Assembly (NCBI RefSeq): GCF_004360225.1
Contig: NZ_SNUA01000007.1
Coordinates: 205,494 to 269,493, forward strand
Source: Alcanivorax sp. 24
GTDB taxonomy: Bacteria > Pseudomonadota > Gammaproteobacteria > Pseudomonadales > Alcanivoracaceae
Direction of reading: 5' to 3'
DNA: 64,000 nucleotides
The notes below the pieces were generated by a model that had not been told where the DNA came from, searched no databases, and saw only the letters and a program-made list of their open reading frames with translations. Made by a program: the position numbers and the translations under genes. Below are positions 39,122 through 48,988 of this stretch, piece after piece. Numbering within the stretch: position 1 is the stretch's first letter; the number at the start of each line of letters is the position of its first letter.

Positions 39122-39141
39122 GGGAGGGGCACCTTTGGTGA

Positions 39142-39235
39142 CGCTTGCACGCCGACACGCTGCACGCTTGCACGCCTGGTGTGGAGCAGCGGAGCGGGGT
39201 TTGTCAGTTGCGTGCCAGCGTGTTGCGTGTTAGCG
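39142..39235. repeat. Inverted GCGTG-type heptad arms upstream of purH
   Basis: The left arm 39142-39176 (CGCTTGCACGCCGACACGCTG...) and right arm 39210-39235 (GCGTGCCAGCGTGTTGCGTG...) are inverted versions of each other, separated by 33 bases. It lies between the fis terminator and the purH start. Confidence 0.75.
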
Positions 39236-39242
39236 ATACTCA

Positions 39243-39269
39243 ATAAAAAAGGGCAGTCTGAACTGCCCT
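39243..39269 (-). terminator. Rho-independent terminator of the dusB-fis operon
   Basis: Read on the minus strand, AGGGCAG pairs with CTGCCCT across a 6-base loop and is followed by TTTTTTATTG. It lies 19 bases after the fis stop, so transcription of dusB-fis should end before purH. Confidence 0.88.
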
Positions 39270-39287
39270 CGGCATTCTGGGTTATCC

Positions 39288-39617
39288 TTACAGCAAACCG
39301 TACTGCTTGAGTTTCTTGCGCAGCGTCCCGCGGTTCAGGCCCAGTAATTCAGCAGCCTTGGTCTGGTTGCCACGGGTGTATTCCAGAACTTTTTCCAGTA
39401 GCGGAATTTCCATCTCCGCCAGCACCATCTGGTACAGGTCGCTGACCGCTTCCCCATCCAGCTGATTGAAGTAGTCGGTGATGGACCGTCGCACGCAGTT
39501 ACGCAGTGTATCGTGGGTTTCGCTGCGGGCGAGGGTCAGATGCGGTTTACGCGATTCAGCGGTGTTCATTTCTGTCAGTGTCCGTGCAGTGACTGTCTTC
39601 ATGGAAGAAAGGGTCAT
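39288..39617 (-). CDS. fis: Fis, nucleoid-associated DNA-binding protein
   Basis: The product is about 109 residues; the C-terminal helix-turn-helix [20 protein letters not shown] is the Fis signature. Fis bends DNA and activates rRNA promoters and recombination enhancers. The start at 39617 is chosen for the ATGA overlap with dusB; ATGs at 39602 (104 residues) and 39569 (93 residues) are alternatives. The dusB-fis pairing is conserved across gammaproteobacteria, where dusB mRNA is needed for fis translation. Confidence 0.95.
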   Translation of the reverse strand: MTLSSMKTVTARTLTEMNTAESRKPHLTLARSETHDTLRNCVRRSITDYFNQLDGEAVSDLYQMVLAEMEIPLLEKVLEYTRGNQTKAAELLGLNRGTLRKKLKQYGLL

Positions 39618-40654
39618 GCGGCCAATGCTCCGTCTTTGTTCCGGGCAGACACCCCGCCATAGCAACCGATACGCAACCGGTCACTGCTGGCGCTGATCTG
39701 TTGGAAAAACTGCTCGATGGCCCGCCGTTGGTCGGTGGCCTTTTCCAGGTTGTTGAATCCGCGCCGGAAATGCTCCCCGCCCGGCAAATTCTGGGTGTAC
39801 CAGCCCAGATGTTTGCGAGCGATGCGCACACCGGAATACGTGCCGTAGAAGTCATGCAAGTCACTCAAATGAGTGAGCACGCGAGCGCGTACTTCTTCCA
39901 CCGATGGCGCCGGGGCTAAACGACCGTGCTCCAGGTAATGCACCGTATCCTGGAATATCCAGGGGTTACCCCGAGCAGCGCGGCCGATCATGATACCACC
40001 GGCACCGGTGCTTTGCAGTATCCGTTGCGCTTTTTGTGGGGAATCGATGTCGCCGTTGGCGATAACCGGGATCTCCACGGAGCGGACCACCTCGCCGATG
40101 GTGTCGAATTCCGCTTCGCCATTGAAACGGTCGGCACGGGTGCGGCCGTGAATGGCCAGCGCCTGGATGCCGGACTGTTCGGCGATGCGGGCGATCAGAA
40201 CCGCGTTGCGGTTGTCGCGGGTGGGGCCGGTGCGGATTTTCAGGGTGACCGGTACCGGCACGGCGGCCACCACCGATTCGAGAATCCGCGCCACCAGCTC
40301 CGGCTCCGACAATAAGGCGGAACCGGCGGCCCGTTTGCAGACTTTTTTCGCCGGGCAGCCCATATTGATATCGATGATCTCGGCGCCCAGGTCCACGTTG
40401 GCGCGGGCGGCCTCCGCCATCATCAGCGGATCGGCGCCGGCGATCTGCACCGAGATCGGGCCAGGCTCGCCGCTGTGATCAAGACGGCGCGATGACTTGG
40501 CCGACTGCCAGAGGCGGGTGTCCGAGGTCACCATTTCCGACACCACCAGGCCAGCGCCCAGTTCCCGGCACAGACGCCGGAACGGGCGATCCGTGACACC
40601 GGCCATGGGGGCCAGGATCACCGGATTGGGCAGGGCGTGGGGGCCGATGCGCAT
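39614..40654 (-). CDS. dusB: DusB, tRNA-dihydrouridine synthase B
   Basis: The 346-residue FMN enzyme reduces uridine 17 of tRNAs in the family. Visible motifs are [13 protein letters not shown] at the N terminus, [17 protein letters not shown] with the catalytic cysteine, and [10 protein letters not shown]. The C-terminal helical domain ends close to the fis start. It overlaps fis by 4 bases and is the first gene of that operon. Confidence 0.97.
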   Translation of the reverse strand: MRIGPHALPNPVILAPMAGVTDRPFRRLCRELGAGLVVSEMVTSDTRLWQSAKSSRRLDHSGEPGPISVQIAGADPLMMAEAARANVDLGAEIIDINMGCPAKKVCKRAAGSALLSEPELVARILESVVAAVPVPVTLKIRTGPTRDNRNAVLIARIAEQSGIQALAIHGRTRADRFNGEAEFDTIGEVVRSVEIPVIANGDIDSPQKAQRILQSTGAGGIMIGRAARGNPWIFQDTVHYLEHGRLAPAPSVEEVRARVLTHLSDLHDFYGTYSGVRIARKHLGWYTQNLPGGEHFRRGFNNLEKATDQRRAIEQFFQQISASSDRLRIGCYGGVSARNKDGALAA

Positions 40655-40766
40655 GATGGTCCTCGATTGGACGGAACGGGTTCACCGGGTGGAGACTCCG
40701 GCATGGGGGGGGCAATCATAGAGGCACGGGCGCCGGGAGAAAAGGGCGGCAGCGGGGATATGCGGC

Positions 40767-41867
40767 TCAGTGGACGTTGGAAAGCCGCGCCGCCGGCCTT
40801 TGGGCCGCCGGCAGCAGTCTCAGATGGTAGCTGACCGCCTTGTGTCCCGGGTCGACGATTTCCAGGGAAACGTGTATCGGTGTGCGGATCGGCATGGCCC
40901 CGGCCCCGGCCAACTCTCCGCGCAGGTACTCGCCGGCCTGGAAGCGCCGCCGGGCCACCGGCATGCCTTGCAGATCAATGAAGGTCAATTCCAGTTCCGG
41001 GAACGGCTGTGGCCAGGACGCCTCATTGAACAGCAGGGCATCCACCACCAGCGCATTGTCGAATCGTGGATGGCTGCGTACCACCAGATTGGTACCCCGC
41101 AGTTGAGTGGTATCCACCCGTGGCGGCAGGGTGCAGCCGGCCACCGCGCAGGCTTCGGCGAAAGCGGGGCGCCAGCGCGGATCCCTGCTCAGCGTGTCGA
41201 AATGGAAAAACAGGTACTGGCCGGCCAGCACCGTCAGAGCCAGCAGTACCGCCAGAGTCCAGCCCAACAACGCCAGCGGATTGCGGCGGGGAGGGCTGTC
41301 CAGTTCGCGCCGCGCCGCCGAACGGGCGGTGGCCGGTCCGTTAAGAAATTCAAAGGCGTCGTCCGCGGCCGCTTCCGGTTCGGCCGGGGCGGGTTGCGGT
41401 GTCGCGGGGGCGCCGGCGTCTCTAGTGTCGGCGGTGACCGGTTCGGGATCCGATTCGAGTTCCTGCAGCAGAGCCTCGGCCCAGGATTCATCGGTCTGCC
41501 CGTGGGGATGGTTGCCCAGTTCCAGATCCAGATCGGGGACCGGGTCCTCCTTTTCCAGGGACAGGAAGCTGTCGCTCAGTTGCAACTGGCGGTCGTCTTC
41601 GGCGCGGATGCGGTCAGGGCTTGAGGGGGCCGGAGCCGGTGTCTTCTCGGGGAGTGCTTCCTCGGGGAGTGCCGCCGACCAGTCCGCCGCCGGTGCCGGC
41701 GTTTCTTCCCGCACCAGCGGCGGGCCTTCCAGTAAGTGTTCGGTGGCCTGAAAAACGCGCAAGCAGGAACCACAGCGCACCGCACCCTTGGCCTGGGCCA
41801 GATGCTCCTCGCTGATCTTGAATTGCGCCTCGCAGTGAGGGCAACGGGTCTTGTAGGGGCCGGTCAT
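40767..41867 (-). CDS. Zinc-ribbon and DUF3426 membrane protein
   Basis: A 366-residue protein. An MJ0042-type zinc ribbon at the N terminus has C9/C12 and C32/C35. A long acidic, Pro/Ala-rich linker follows (about 45-190), then one membrane helix (about 203-228) and a periplasmic DUF3426 domain. Its role is unknown. In pseudomonads a protein of this type also lies between prmA and dusB, so the gene order is conserved. The layout suggests a cytoplasmic metal-bound head joined to an envelope domain. Confidence 0.85.
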   Translation of the reverse strand: MTGPYKTRCPHCEAQFKISEEHLAQAKGAVRCGSCLRVFQATEHLLEGPPLVREETPAPAADWSAALPEEALPEKTPAPAPSSPDRIRAEDDRQLQLSDSFLSLEKEDPVPDLDLELGNHPHGQTDESWAEALLQELESDPEPVTADTRDAGAPATPQPAPAEPEAAADDAFEFLNGPATARSAARRELDSPPRRNPLALLGWTLAVLLALTVLAGQYLFFHFDTLSRDPRWRPAFAEACAVAGCTLPPRVDTTQLRGTNLVVRSHPRFDNALVVDALLFNEASWPQPFPELELTFIDLQGMPVARRRFQAGEYLRGELAGAGAMPIRTPIHVSLEIVDPGHKAVSYHLRLLPAAQRPAARLSNVH

Positions 41868-41949
41868 GCGCTGGCGGTCCGTGAGTCGGATTTTTCGTGT
41901 AGTGGCTGTGTAGGGAGTTTTACCGAATCATGCCATCCCGCCGCAACTG

Positions 41950-42834
41950 TTATGCGGACAGCTTGCGAACCCCGTCTATTCTTACCCAGTCCCCGCGCTG
42001 CTCGATGGGCGACAGATCGAACCAGGGTTGGTAGGCCTCCGCCACGGATCGGGCCTGTTCGGCGAGGATGCCCGACAACGCCAGCAGCGCGCCGGGCTTG
42101 CAGTATCCGGCCAGGGTCGGCGCCAGTTGGATCAGCGGGGCCGCCAGAATATTGGCGACCAGAACGTCACACTGGAAACCCCTCGGCATGGCGTCCGCCG
42201 GACACAGATCGAGCCGGTCGGCGACTTGATTGGCCTCGGCGTTGGCGCGACTGGCCAGCAACGCTTGCTCATCAATGTCGTTACCCAGGGCCCGCCCGGC
42301 ACCAAGTAGCAAGGCGGCGATGGACAACACGCCGGAACCGCAGCCCACGTCCAATACTTGCTTGCCGGACACTGGCGCCGCCTCCAACCACTCCAGACAC
42401 AGCGCGGTGGTTTCATGGGTGCCGGTGCCGAAGGCCAGGCCCGGATCCAGACGCAGGTTGACCGCCGCCGGATCCGGCGGGTCGCTCCAACTGGGTACGA
42501 TCCACAGCCGTTCACCGAAGCGCATCGGGGCAAAGTCGTCCATCCAGGCCCGCTCCCAGACCTGGTCCTCAAGCCGCTCGATACGATGATCCTGGGGCGT
42601 CAGGCCCAGCGCATCCAGACGTTCGAGAACGTTTTGCAGGTCGTCCTGGTCCGAGAACAAGGCGGTGACCACGGTGGCCCGCCACAGCGGCCGGGCGCCG
42701 GGCGGCGGTTCGAAAACCGGCTGATCGGCGCCGTCGGTCAGGGTTACCGCCACCGCGCCCAGGGTTTCCAGTGCGTCTTGTAGAGCGTCCGCCTGTTGCG
42801 AGTCGGACGCCAGATGTAGCTGTTGCCAGGTCAT
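41950..42834 (-). CDS. prmA: PrmA, ribosomal protein L11 methyltransferase
   Basis: A 294-residue SAM-dependent enzyme that trimethylates several residues of ribosomal protein L11. The N-terminal substrate-binding domain is followed by GTGTHETTALCLEWL and the SAM motif LDVGCGSGVLSIAA. The NDID and VANILAAPL motifs of the family follow. The ATG at 42834 has a GGAGG site; the open frame to 42924 lacks one. It is divergent from the next plus-strand gene. Confidence 0.96.
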   Translation of the reverse strand: MTWQQLHLASDSQQADALQDALETLGAVAVTLTDGADQPVFEPPPGARPLWRATVVTALFSDQDDLQNVLERLDALGLTPQDHRIERLEDQVWERAWMDDFAPMRFGERLWIVPSWSDPPDPAAVNLRLDPGLAFGTGTHETTALCLEWLEAAPVSGKQVLDVGCGSGVLSIAALLLGAGRALGNDIDEQALLASRANAEANQVADRLDLCPADAMPRGFQCDVLVANILAAPLIQLAPTLAGYCKPGALLALSGILAEQARSVAEAYQPWFDLSPIEQRGDWVRIDGVRKLSA

Positions 42835-42990
42835 GACACCTCCATGGAGAAGCGGCAGTATAACGGCGACCGGAAAAATTTGCGCCGTGGCGGAGTGTGC
42901 CGTCACCGCCATTCGCACTTGCACAGCGGCTATTTTTTCACCGGCCGTTAAGGAGTACTATCCGGATTCGTCTATCGGACTGACCAGCCT

Positions 42991-43560
42991 ATGACTGAAG
43001 ATGCCGCCGAGTTGATATTGGTGCTGATGGTGATCGCCAGCGCCTTGCTGTACCGGTTCGCGATGCCGCGTTTGCGGCGTCCGCGCGCGCTGGCGCGCCC
43101 CTCGCCGGATCTGGAGCAAATCATCCTGGTCGGCATGGTGTTCTGCACCATGGTGGTGATTCCCTTCCTGGACATGATGGTGCCCTGGTTTGAGTTCGCC
43201 GATATTGTGTTCATGGATGAGGTGGCCTGGCTGGGGTTGCTGCTCGGCAGCGCCGCGGTGTGGTTGTTCTGGCGGGCCAAGGAGGATCTGACCCGTTGTC
43301 CCCGACGGCCAGTGGATAGCGGGGTGTACCGTTATCTGCGTCACCCGTCCTGCGCCGCCATGCTGCTTTGGTCCCTGGCGCAATTGCTGCTGTTACAGAA
43401 CTGGCTGGCTGGCCCCGCCGCGGCTTTGACCTTTACAATGGTTTACTTGCTACAGTTGCCCAGGGAAGAGCAACGTATGCTGGAGCGGTATGGTCATCGC
43501 TATCTGGACTATATGGCGCGCACTCCGGCGATTCTGCCGCGTTTCTCTCGTTATCGTTGA
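42991..43560 (+). CDS. Membrane protein of the isoprenylcysteine/phospholipid methyltransferase type
   Basis: A 189-residue protein with about five membrane helices. The C-terminal half has the motif SGVYRYLRHPSCAAML followed by EEQRMLERYGHRYLDYMARTP, the SAM-binding pattern of the ICMT/PEMT superfamily. The substrate is not predictable. It is divergent from prmA and lies 76 bases before the kinase-like gene, which could be in the same transcript. Confidence 0.75.
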   Translation: MTEDAAELILVLMVIASALLYRFAMPRLRRPRALARPSPDLEQIILVGMVFCTMVVIPFLDMMVPWFEFADIVFMDEVAWLGLLLGSAAVWLFWRAKEDLTRCPRRPVDSGVYRYLRHPSCAAMLLWSLAQLLLLQNWLAGPAAALTFTMVYLLQLPREEQRMLERYGHRYLDYMARTPAILPRFSRYR

Positions 43561-43636
43561 CGGTCATCGTTGATTTCCCCTTTTCGCGCCCCCATAGCGG
43601 TGGTCGCCTTTAAAACGGTTCAGGAGCCGTTTTTCC

Positions 43637-44299
43637 ATGATTAGGATTCATCCCCTCCGTCGTCAGCAGTTGGAGGACGTGATCAGCCACTCGGAAGTGG
43701 TCGAACGTGACGGACACGGCATCAAGGTGCTGCGTCTGCGTGATGGCCGCTATCTGAAGTACTTCCGGCGCAAACGCTACTTCAATCGCGAATTACTGTC
43801 CCCGGCGGCGGTACGCTTCGCCCGCCACGCCCGGCAACTGGCGCAATTACGCATTCCCACTCTGGAAGTGGAAAGCCTGCACCGTATCATCGGCGAGCCG
43901 CATACGGTGGCGGTGTATCAGCCGATGCCGGGCCTGACGTTGCGCCAGATGTTGGCTCGCGGGCAGGTGGACACCCAACTGATGTACCGGGTGGGCGTGT
44001 TCATCGCCCGCCTGCACCGTTTGGGCGTCTTTTTCCGTTCCGTGCATCCGGGCAACATCGTCATCGACGGTCTGCGCATCGGTTTGATCGACGTGCTGGA
44101 TATGAAGGTGCGCCCCTGGTCCATGTCCCGTTGGGCCCGGCGCCGTAACTGGCTGCACTTCCTGCGTTGCGAGGAAGATCGCCCGCATCTGCGGGATGAG
44201 CTGGTGGAGGCATTGTTGGTGGGCTATCGGGATGCCGCCGACCTGCCGTCCCATGAGATCGGCGAGGTGGCGGAGCGGGTCCGGCATTTGCTGGGCTGA
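43637..44299 (+). CDS. Small RIO/LPS-kinase-like protein
   Basis: A 220-residue protein resembling the RIO1/WaaP/InaA kinase-like group: a Lys-rich N-lobe (LKYFRRKRYFNRELLSP), a catalytic-loop-like FRSVHPGNIVID (Asn present, the usual catalytic Asp replaced by Ser/His context) and a metal-loop-like GLIDVLDMK. It may phosphorylate envelope sugars or be a pseudokinase. It ends at the convergent junction with accC. Confidence 0.65.
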   Translation: MIRIHPLRRQQLEDVISHSEVVERDGHGIKVLRLRDGRYLKYFRRKRYFNRELLSPAAVRFARHARQLAQLRIPTLEVESLHRIIGEPHTVAVYQPMPGLTLRQMLARGQVDTQLMYRVGVFIARLHRLGVFFRSVHPGNIVIDGLRIGLIDVLDMKVRPWSMSRWARRRNWLHFLRCEEDRPHLRDELVEALLVGYRDAADLPSHEIGEVAERVRHLLG

Positions 44300-44341
44300 A
44301 GGACACGCACCCAAGGTGGCTCCCACGGTTTGTGCTCCGAA

Positions 44342-44425
44342 GCCGCTGTGGGAAGCTTGCTTGCAAGCGAATGTGTCAATGCCAGAGGCCGGTAATTCGC
44401 CAGCGAACTGGTCTCCCACAGCGGC
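44342..44425. repeat. REP-like palindrome pair R5
   Basis: GCCGCTGTGGGAAGCTTGCT faces ATTCGCCAGCGAACTGG...CCCACAGCGGC at the convergent junction of the kinase-like gene and accC. The spacer (GTGTCAATGCCAGAGG) is shared with R1, so R1 and R5 form one sub-type and R3 and R4 another. Confidence 0.9.
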
Positions 44426-44439
44426 TTTGTAGCGGTTCT

Positions 44440-44472
44440 CTCCATACAGGACTCCATACAGGACTCCATACA
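44440..44472. repeat. 12-base tandem repeat (CTCCATACAGGA x 2.75)
   Basis: Two full copies and one partial copy of CTCCATACAGGA lie between REP pair R5 and the accC stop. The period is 12, unlike the 7-base repeats elsewhere. Confidence 0.85.
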
Positions 44473-44490
44473 AGAAAGGACCGCGATGCC

Positions 44491-45837
44491 TTAATGATTA
44501 CCCAGTTTCTTCTCCAGGTAATGGATATCCACGCCGCCTTCCTGGAAAGCGGCGTCGCGGAATATCTTGTCCCGGTGCAGGGCCACGTTGGTCTTGATCC
44601 CTTCCACCACGATCTCGTCCAGAGCGTTGCGCATGCGGGCAAACGCCACGTCGCGGTTTTCACCCCAGGTGATGATCTTGCCGATCAGCGAGTCGTAGTA
44701 GGGCGGTACCGTGTAGCCGCCATAGACGTGGGAATCCACCCGTACCCCATTGCCGCCGGGAGCATGGAAGTAGCTGATCTTGCCGGGGCTGGGCACGAAG
44801 GTGTTGGGATCCTCGGCATTGACCCGCACCTCGATGGCGTGGCCAAGAAAGGTGATGTCTTCCTGTTTCAAGGCCAGGCCTTCGCCGCCGGCGATGCGCA
44901 GCTGTTCCTTGACGATGTCGACGCCGGTGATCATCTCGCTGACCGGGTGCTCCACCTGCACGCGAGTGTTCATTTCGATGAAATAGAAACCCTCGTTCTC
45001 GTACAGGAACTCAAAGGTCCCGGCGCCGCGGTAGTTGATCTCCTTACAGGCATTGACGCAACGTTGGGCCACTTCTTCCTTCAGGTGAGCCGGAATGTTG
45101 GGGGCGGGCGCCTCTTCCACCACCTTCTGGTGACGGCGCTGCAGGGAGCAGTCCCGATCACCGAGATGTATCGCGTGACCGGCGCCGTCGGAGAGCACCT
45201 GAATCTCCACGTGGCGTGGTTTCTGCAGGAATTTCTCCATATACACGGTGGCATCACCGAAGGCGTTCTTGGCTTCGGAACGGGTCAGCGTCACCGCGTT
45301 GAGCAACTGGTCCGCATGTTCCACCACGCGCATGCCGCGCCCGCCACCACCGGCGGCGGCCTTGATGATGACCGGGTAACCAATCTGCTCGGCCATCGCC
45401 TGGGTGGCTTCCGGGTCATCGCCCACCGGACCATTGGAGCCGGGGACGGTGGGCACGCCGGCCTTTTTCATCGCCTCGATGGCGGACACCTTGTTGCCCA
45501 TCAGGCGGATGGTGTCGGCGCGCGGCCCGATGAAGGTGAAGCCGGAGCGTTCCACGCTTTCGGCGAAGTCGGCGTTCTCCGCCAGGAAGCCGTAACCGGG
45601 GTGAATGGCATCGGCGTCGGTCACTTCCGCCGCACTGATGATGGCGGGGATGTTCAGATAGGATTCGGTGGACGGCGCCGGACCGATACACACCGCTTCA
45701 TCGGCGAGACGCACGTGCATCAGGTCGCGGTCGGCCTTGGAGTACACCGCCACGGTGCGGATGCCCATTTCCTTGCAGGCGCGCAGCACGCGCAGGGCGA
45801 TCTCGCCGCGGTTGGCAATGACGACTTTTTCCAGCAT
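44491..45837 (-). CDS. accC: Biotin carboxylase subunit of acetyl-CoA carboxylase
   Basis: The 448-residue ATP-grasp enzyme carboxylates biotin on AccB. It begins [20 protein letters not shown] and contains the glycine-rich ATP loop [13 protein letters not shown], the [19 protein letters not shown] segment and the catalytic [13 protein letters not shown]. It lies 11 bases after accB, the normal operon. It commits acetyl-CoA to fatty acid synthesis with AccA/AccD encoded elsewhere. Confidence 0.98.
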   Translation of the reverse strand: MLEKVVIANRGEIALRVLRACKEMGIRTVAVYSKADRDLMHVRLADEAVCIGPAPSTESYLNIPAIISAAEVTDADAIHPGYGFLAENADFAESVERSGFTFIGPRADTIRLMGNKVSAIEAMKKAGVPTVPGSNGPVGDDPEATQAMAEQIGYPVIIKAAAGGGGRGMRVVEHADQLLNAVTLTRSEAKNAFGDATVYMEKFLQKPRHVEIQVLSDGAGHAIHLGDRDCSLQRRHQKVVEEAPAPNIPAHLKEEVAQRCVNACKEINYRGAGTFEFLYENEGFYFIEMNTRVQVEHPVSEMITGVDIVKEQLRIAGGEGLALKQEDITFLGHAIEVRVNAEDPNTFVPSPGKISYFHAPGGNGVRVDSHVYGGYTVPPYYDSLIGKIITWGENRDVAFARMRNALDEIVVEGIKTNVALHRDKIFRDAAFQEGGVDIHYLEKKLGNH

Positions 45838-45848
45838 TTCGACCTCCG

Positions 45849-46295
45849 TTAAACGATGGAGAACAACGGCTGGTCGAACTCCACCGGTTCGCCGTCCTCG
45901 ACCAGGATGGCATCAATAGTGCCGGATTTGTCCGCTTCGATCTGATTCATCATTTTCATCGCTTCGACGATGCACAGCACATCGCCGGCGTTGACCTTCT
46001 GGCCCACCTGAGCGAACGGCGTGGCGCCGGGAGCAGAGGCCCGGTAGAAGGTGCCCACCATCGGTGAGCGGACCAGATGACCGGCCGGGGACGCCGGTTC
46101 CGGTTCGGCCGCCGGAGCCGGGGCCGTTTGCGGGGCCACCGGAGCAGCCGCTACCGGAGCGATCGGTGCCGGCGCGGCGTTGCGCCAGCCGCCCCGGGTG
46201 ATGCGCACGGATTCTTCGTTTTCGTGGATTTCCAGTTCTTCGATTCCGGATTCTTCCAGCAGCTCGATCAATTTCTTGATTTTTCGAATATCCAT
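45849..46295 (-). CDS. accB: Biotin carboxyl carrier protein of acetyl-CoA carboxylase
   Basis: A 148-residue carrier. The N-terminal dimerisation segment ([16 protein letters not shown]) is followed by an Ala/Pro-rich linker (about 40-68) and the biotinyl domain with the biotinylated Lys in [10 protein letters not shown]. The thumb region [16 protein letters not shown] is present. It is first in the accBC pair; aroQ lies 34 bases downstream of the operon start on the same strand. Confidence 0.97.
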   Translation of the reverse strand: MDIRKIKKLIELLEESGIEELEIHENEESVRITRGGWRNAAPAPIAPVAAAPVAPQTAPAPAAEPEPASPAGHLVRSPMVGTFYRASAPGATPFAQVGQKVNAGDVLCIVEAMKMMNQIEADKSGTIDAILVEDGEPVEFDQPLFSIV

Positions 46296-46329
46296 GTCCA
46301 GTCCTGTTGAGAGCTGTTGATGTTAATAG

Positions 46330-46782
46330 TCAGATGGCGTCATCGGTGCCCAGACGGCGGATGGCCGCGTCCAGTGCCAATTGGTAGCCGTCGGCGCCGA
46401 GCCCGCAGATCACTCCCTCGGCGATGTCCGAGAAATAAGAGTGATGGCGAAAGATTTCGCGCCGGTGAATGTTGGAAAGGTGCACCTCGATAAACGGGAT
46501 ACTCACCGCCAGCAGAGCGTCACGCAATGCCACGCTGGTATGGGTGAACGCGGCCGGATTGATCAGAATGAAGTCGACGCCTTCCGCGCGGGCGGCGTGG
46601 ATGCGCTCGATCAATTCGTATTCGGCATTGCTTTGCATATGCTGCAGATGATGGCCGGCCTTCCGGGCCCGGATCTGCAGGGCCTGGTCGATCTCAGCCA
46701 GACTGGTGGCGCCGTATTTGTCCGGCTCGCGCTGGCCGAGCAGATTCAGGTTGGGGCCGTGCAGAACCAGAATGGTGGCCAA
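46330..46782 (-). CDS. aroQ: Type II 3-dehydroquinate dehydratase
   Basis: The 150-residue dodecameric type II enzyme of the shikimate pathway. The flexible active-site loop [18 protein letters not shown] contains the catalytic Arg and Tyr. [10 protein letters not shown] and [11 protein letters not shown] complete the site. The aroQ-accB-accC order is conserved in gammaproteobacteria. It provides chorismate precursors, including for the trp operon. Confidence 0.97.
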   Translation of the reverse strand: MATILVLHGPNLNLLGQREPDKYGATSLAEIDQALQIRARKAGHHLQHMQSNAEYELIERIHAARAEGVDFILINPAAFTHTSVALRDALLAVSIPFIEVHLSNIHRREIFRHHSYFSDIAEGVICGLGADGYQLALDAAIRRLGTDDAI

Positions 46783-46972
46783 GATGGATACCCCTGAATG
46801 TGTCGTTATCTGCGGTGAACAGGAGGGAAAACGGCATCAGGCCGGGGCTTTTCCCGAAGTTTGCAGTCTAGGGGGAATCGCCCGGCGAAAAAAGAACTTT
46901 ACACTATTCGTTACATGTACCAGCAAGCTGTGGCCCACGGTTGTGGAACAGCCCACTGACACGCAATACACC

Positions 46973-47041
46973 ATTCGCTGCTCAAGCAGCTTCCCACAGC
47001 GACTCCGTGGCTCCTTGTGGGAAGCGAGCTCGCTCGCGAAT
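46973..47041. repeat. REP-like palindrome pair R6 (reversed arrangement)
   Basis: ATTCGCTGCTCAAGCAGCTTCCCAC lies to the left and GTGGGAAGCGAGCTCGCTCGCGAAT to the right, so the GCGAAT ends point outward, opposite to R1-R5. It lies between dsbD and aroQ, which run in the same direction; the rest of the 289-base gap holds another REP fragment near 46920. Confidence 0.8.
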
Positions 47042-47071
47042 CGAGCCCGGCGCCCAGTCCGCCAAAGCGGA

Positions 47072-48988
47072 TCAGCCCGACGTGACCGGCAACACGGTCT
47101 GCTCCAGATGGCGAATAAAGCGCTCCGGTCCCATCTCGCCGAGCACCCGGGATTCCGGAACTTCCTCGCCGGCGGGGGTGAAGAACACCAGGCTGGGCAG
47201 GCCGAAAATGTTGTATTCGGTCATGATCGCCTGGTTTTCGCTGTTGATGTCGGTGATATCCACCCGATAAAGATCGAAGCCCTTCATGGTGGCCAGCACG
47301 TCCGGATGGCTCAGGGTGGTTTCCTCCAGTACCTTGCAGGCCACGCACCACTCGGCGAAGAAGTCCACCAGCACCGGCCGTCCGGTCCCGGACGATTCCG
47401 CCAGGGCCTGGCGCAGTGCGGTCTGACCGGTAAGTGTGCGCCAGGGGCCGTGATCGTCCTTGGCCACGGCGGGTTGCTCGGGACCGGCAGTGGTGGTGAC
47501 CGGCGCTGCCGGTTGCTGCCAGTGCGCTAACGGCTGCCACGGGTCGCGGGCGCCGGAAGCGGCGCCAACCAGCAAAATCACACCGTACAGAGTCAGTACC
47601 AGGGCAACCCCCCGCTTCAGGCGGGACCGGCCTTCTTTCACCGGTTCCAGGGCGCCCAACTGCACGCCGTAAATCGCCAGCAACAGACCGTACAGCGCCA
47701 GGGTCACCGGTGCCGGCACGATGCGATCGAGCAGCCAGATAGCCACCCCGAGCATGACCACGCCGAAGAACCGTTTGATCTCTTCCATCCACAGGCCCGC
47801 CCGTGGCAGCAAATGGCCGCCGCCGGTGCCAAACAGAATCAGCGGCACGCCCATGCCGATGGACAGAGCGAACAGGCTGGCGGCACCGGTCAGAGCATCA
47901 CCGCTGCCGGCAACGTAGATCAGGGCGCCGGCGAGGATTGGGGTGACGCAGGGGGACACCACCAGGGCGGAGATGATGCCGAGCAGGACGGCACCGACCA
48001 GCCCTTTGCGTTTCGGGCCGGTCTGGTTGAGCCGGTCACGCAGCGCCGCCGGCAACTGCAACTCATAAAGGCCGAACATGGCCAGTGCCAGCAGTACGAA
48101 AATGACCACACTGGTGATGATGGCGGCGGGTTGCTGCAACAGGAATTGAAGGTTCAGCCCGGCCCCGAACAGGGCTACCAGCAGCCCCGCCAGGGTGTAG
48201 GGCACCGCCACCCCGAGCACATAGGCGCTGCTGAGCAGGAAACCGCGGCGGGCGCTGGGGTGCTGTTCCCCGGCGATGATACCGGAGAGAATCGGAATCA
48301 TCGGGAACACACAGGGGGTGAACGCCAGGAGCAGACCACCGGCGAAGAACAGCCCGATCACCAGGCCCAGGCTCTGGCCGGAGATCCAGCGATTGAAGGC
48401 GTTGGCGTCCTCCGAAAACAACGTCTCCAGGAAGCCCCCGTCACTTGTCGAATCGGTCGGCGCGGCGGCCGGAGCGGTGGAGCTCAGCGCCATGGCGGAC
48501 TTGCCGGGACGAGGCTCCTCGAAGGAAAAGGTCTTGCTGGCCGGCGGGTAGCACAGCAAATCCTCGATGCAGCCCTGGTAGCGCACTTCCAGTTCGGTAT
48601 CGGCCAACGGCACGCTGCGCAACGGCAGGGTCACCTCCAGCCGCTGATAGAACACCTCGACGTCACCGAATATCGGGTCCACCTTGGGTTTGCCCGCCGG
48701 CATCTGGAAACCGGAGAAATCATCCAGGACATTGCCGTTGGTGTCGCGGAGAATGAACTCGAAGCGCTGGCGGTACAGATAGACATCGTCGAGAAGCTCG
48801 AAACCCACCAATACTGTTTGCTCATCCCAGTCGGCATTCGCCACCACCTGGATCGCCTCGTCCACCGTGGGCGGCTGGTCGTTGCCCAGACCGCCGCTGC
48901 TTCCCCCGCCCAGGGACAGCGCAAACGCGGGGCTGGCGAGCAGCCCCAACAGCACAAGAGATAATAGTGAACGCAGGCGTTGTATCAT
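47072..48988 (-). CDS. dsbD: DsbD, thiol:disulfide interchange protein
   Basis: A 638-residue inner-membrane reductant carrier. It has a signal peptide (about 1-23), an N-terminal periplasmic domain with the Cys pair in GCIEDLLCYPP, eight membrane helices with the paired FTPCVFPM and VSPCVTPI cysteines, and a C-terminal thioredoxin-like domain with EWCVACK. It passes electrons from cytoplasmic thioredoxin to DsbC and to cytochrome c maturation. All six redox cysteines are present. Confidence 0.96.
   Translation of the reverse strand: MIQRLRSLLSLVLLGLLASPAFALSLGGGSSGGLGNDQPPTVDEAIQVVANADWDEQTVLVGFELLDDVYLYRQRFEFILRDTNGNVLDDFSGFQMPAGKPKVDPIFGDVEVFYQRLEVTLPLRSVPLADTELEVRYQGCIEDLLCYPPASKTFSFEEPRPGKSAMALSSTAPAAAPTDSTSDGGFLETLFSEDANAFNRWISGQSLGLVIGLFFAGGLLLAFTPCVFPMIPILSGIIAGEQHPSARRGFLLSSAYVLGVAVPYTLAGLLVALFGAGLNLQFLLQQPAAIITSVVIFVLLALAMFGLYELQLPAALRDRLNQTGPKRKGLVGAVLLGIISALVVSPCVTPILAGALIYVAGSGDALTGAASLFALSIGMGVPLILFGTGGGHLLPRAGLWMEEIKRFFGVVMLGVAIWLLDRIVPAPVTLALYGLLLAIYGVQLGALEPVKEGRSRLKRGVALVLTLYGVILLVGAASGARDPWQPLAHWQQPAAPVTTTAGPEQPAVAKDDHGPWRTLTGQTALRQALAESSGTGRPVLVDFFAEWCVACKVLEETTLSHPDVLATMKGFDLYRVDITDINSENQAIMTEYNIFGLPSLVFFTPAGEEVPESRVLGEMGPERFIRHLEQTVLPVTSG

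Noticed and set aside
37544..45852. Very long open frames antisense to purH (588 codons, 37544-39310) and accC (506 codons, 44332-45852)
   Set aside because: They mirror strongly conserved genes in a GC-rich genome, have no recognisable protein motifs and are explained by codon bias of the true strand.
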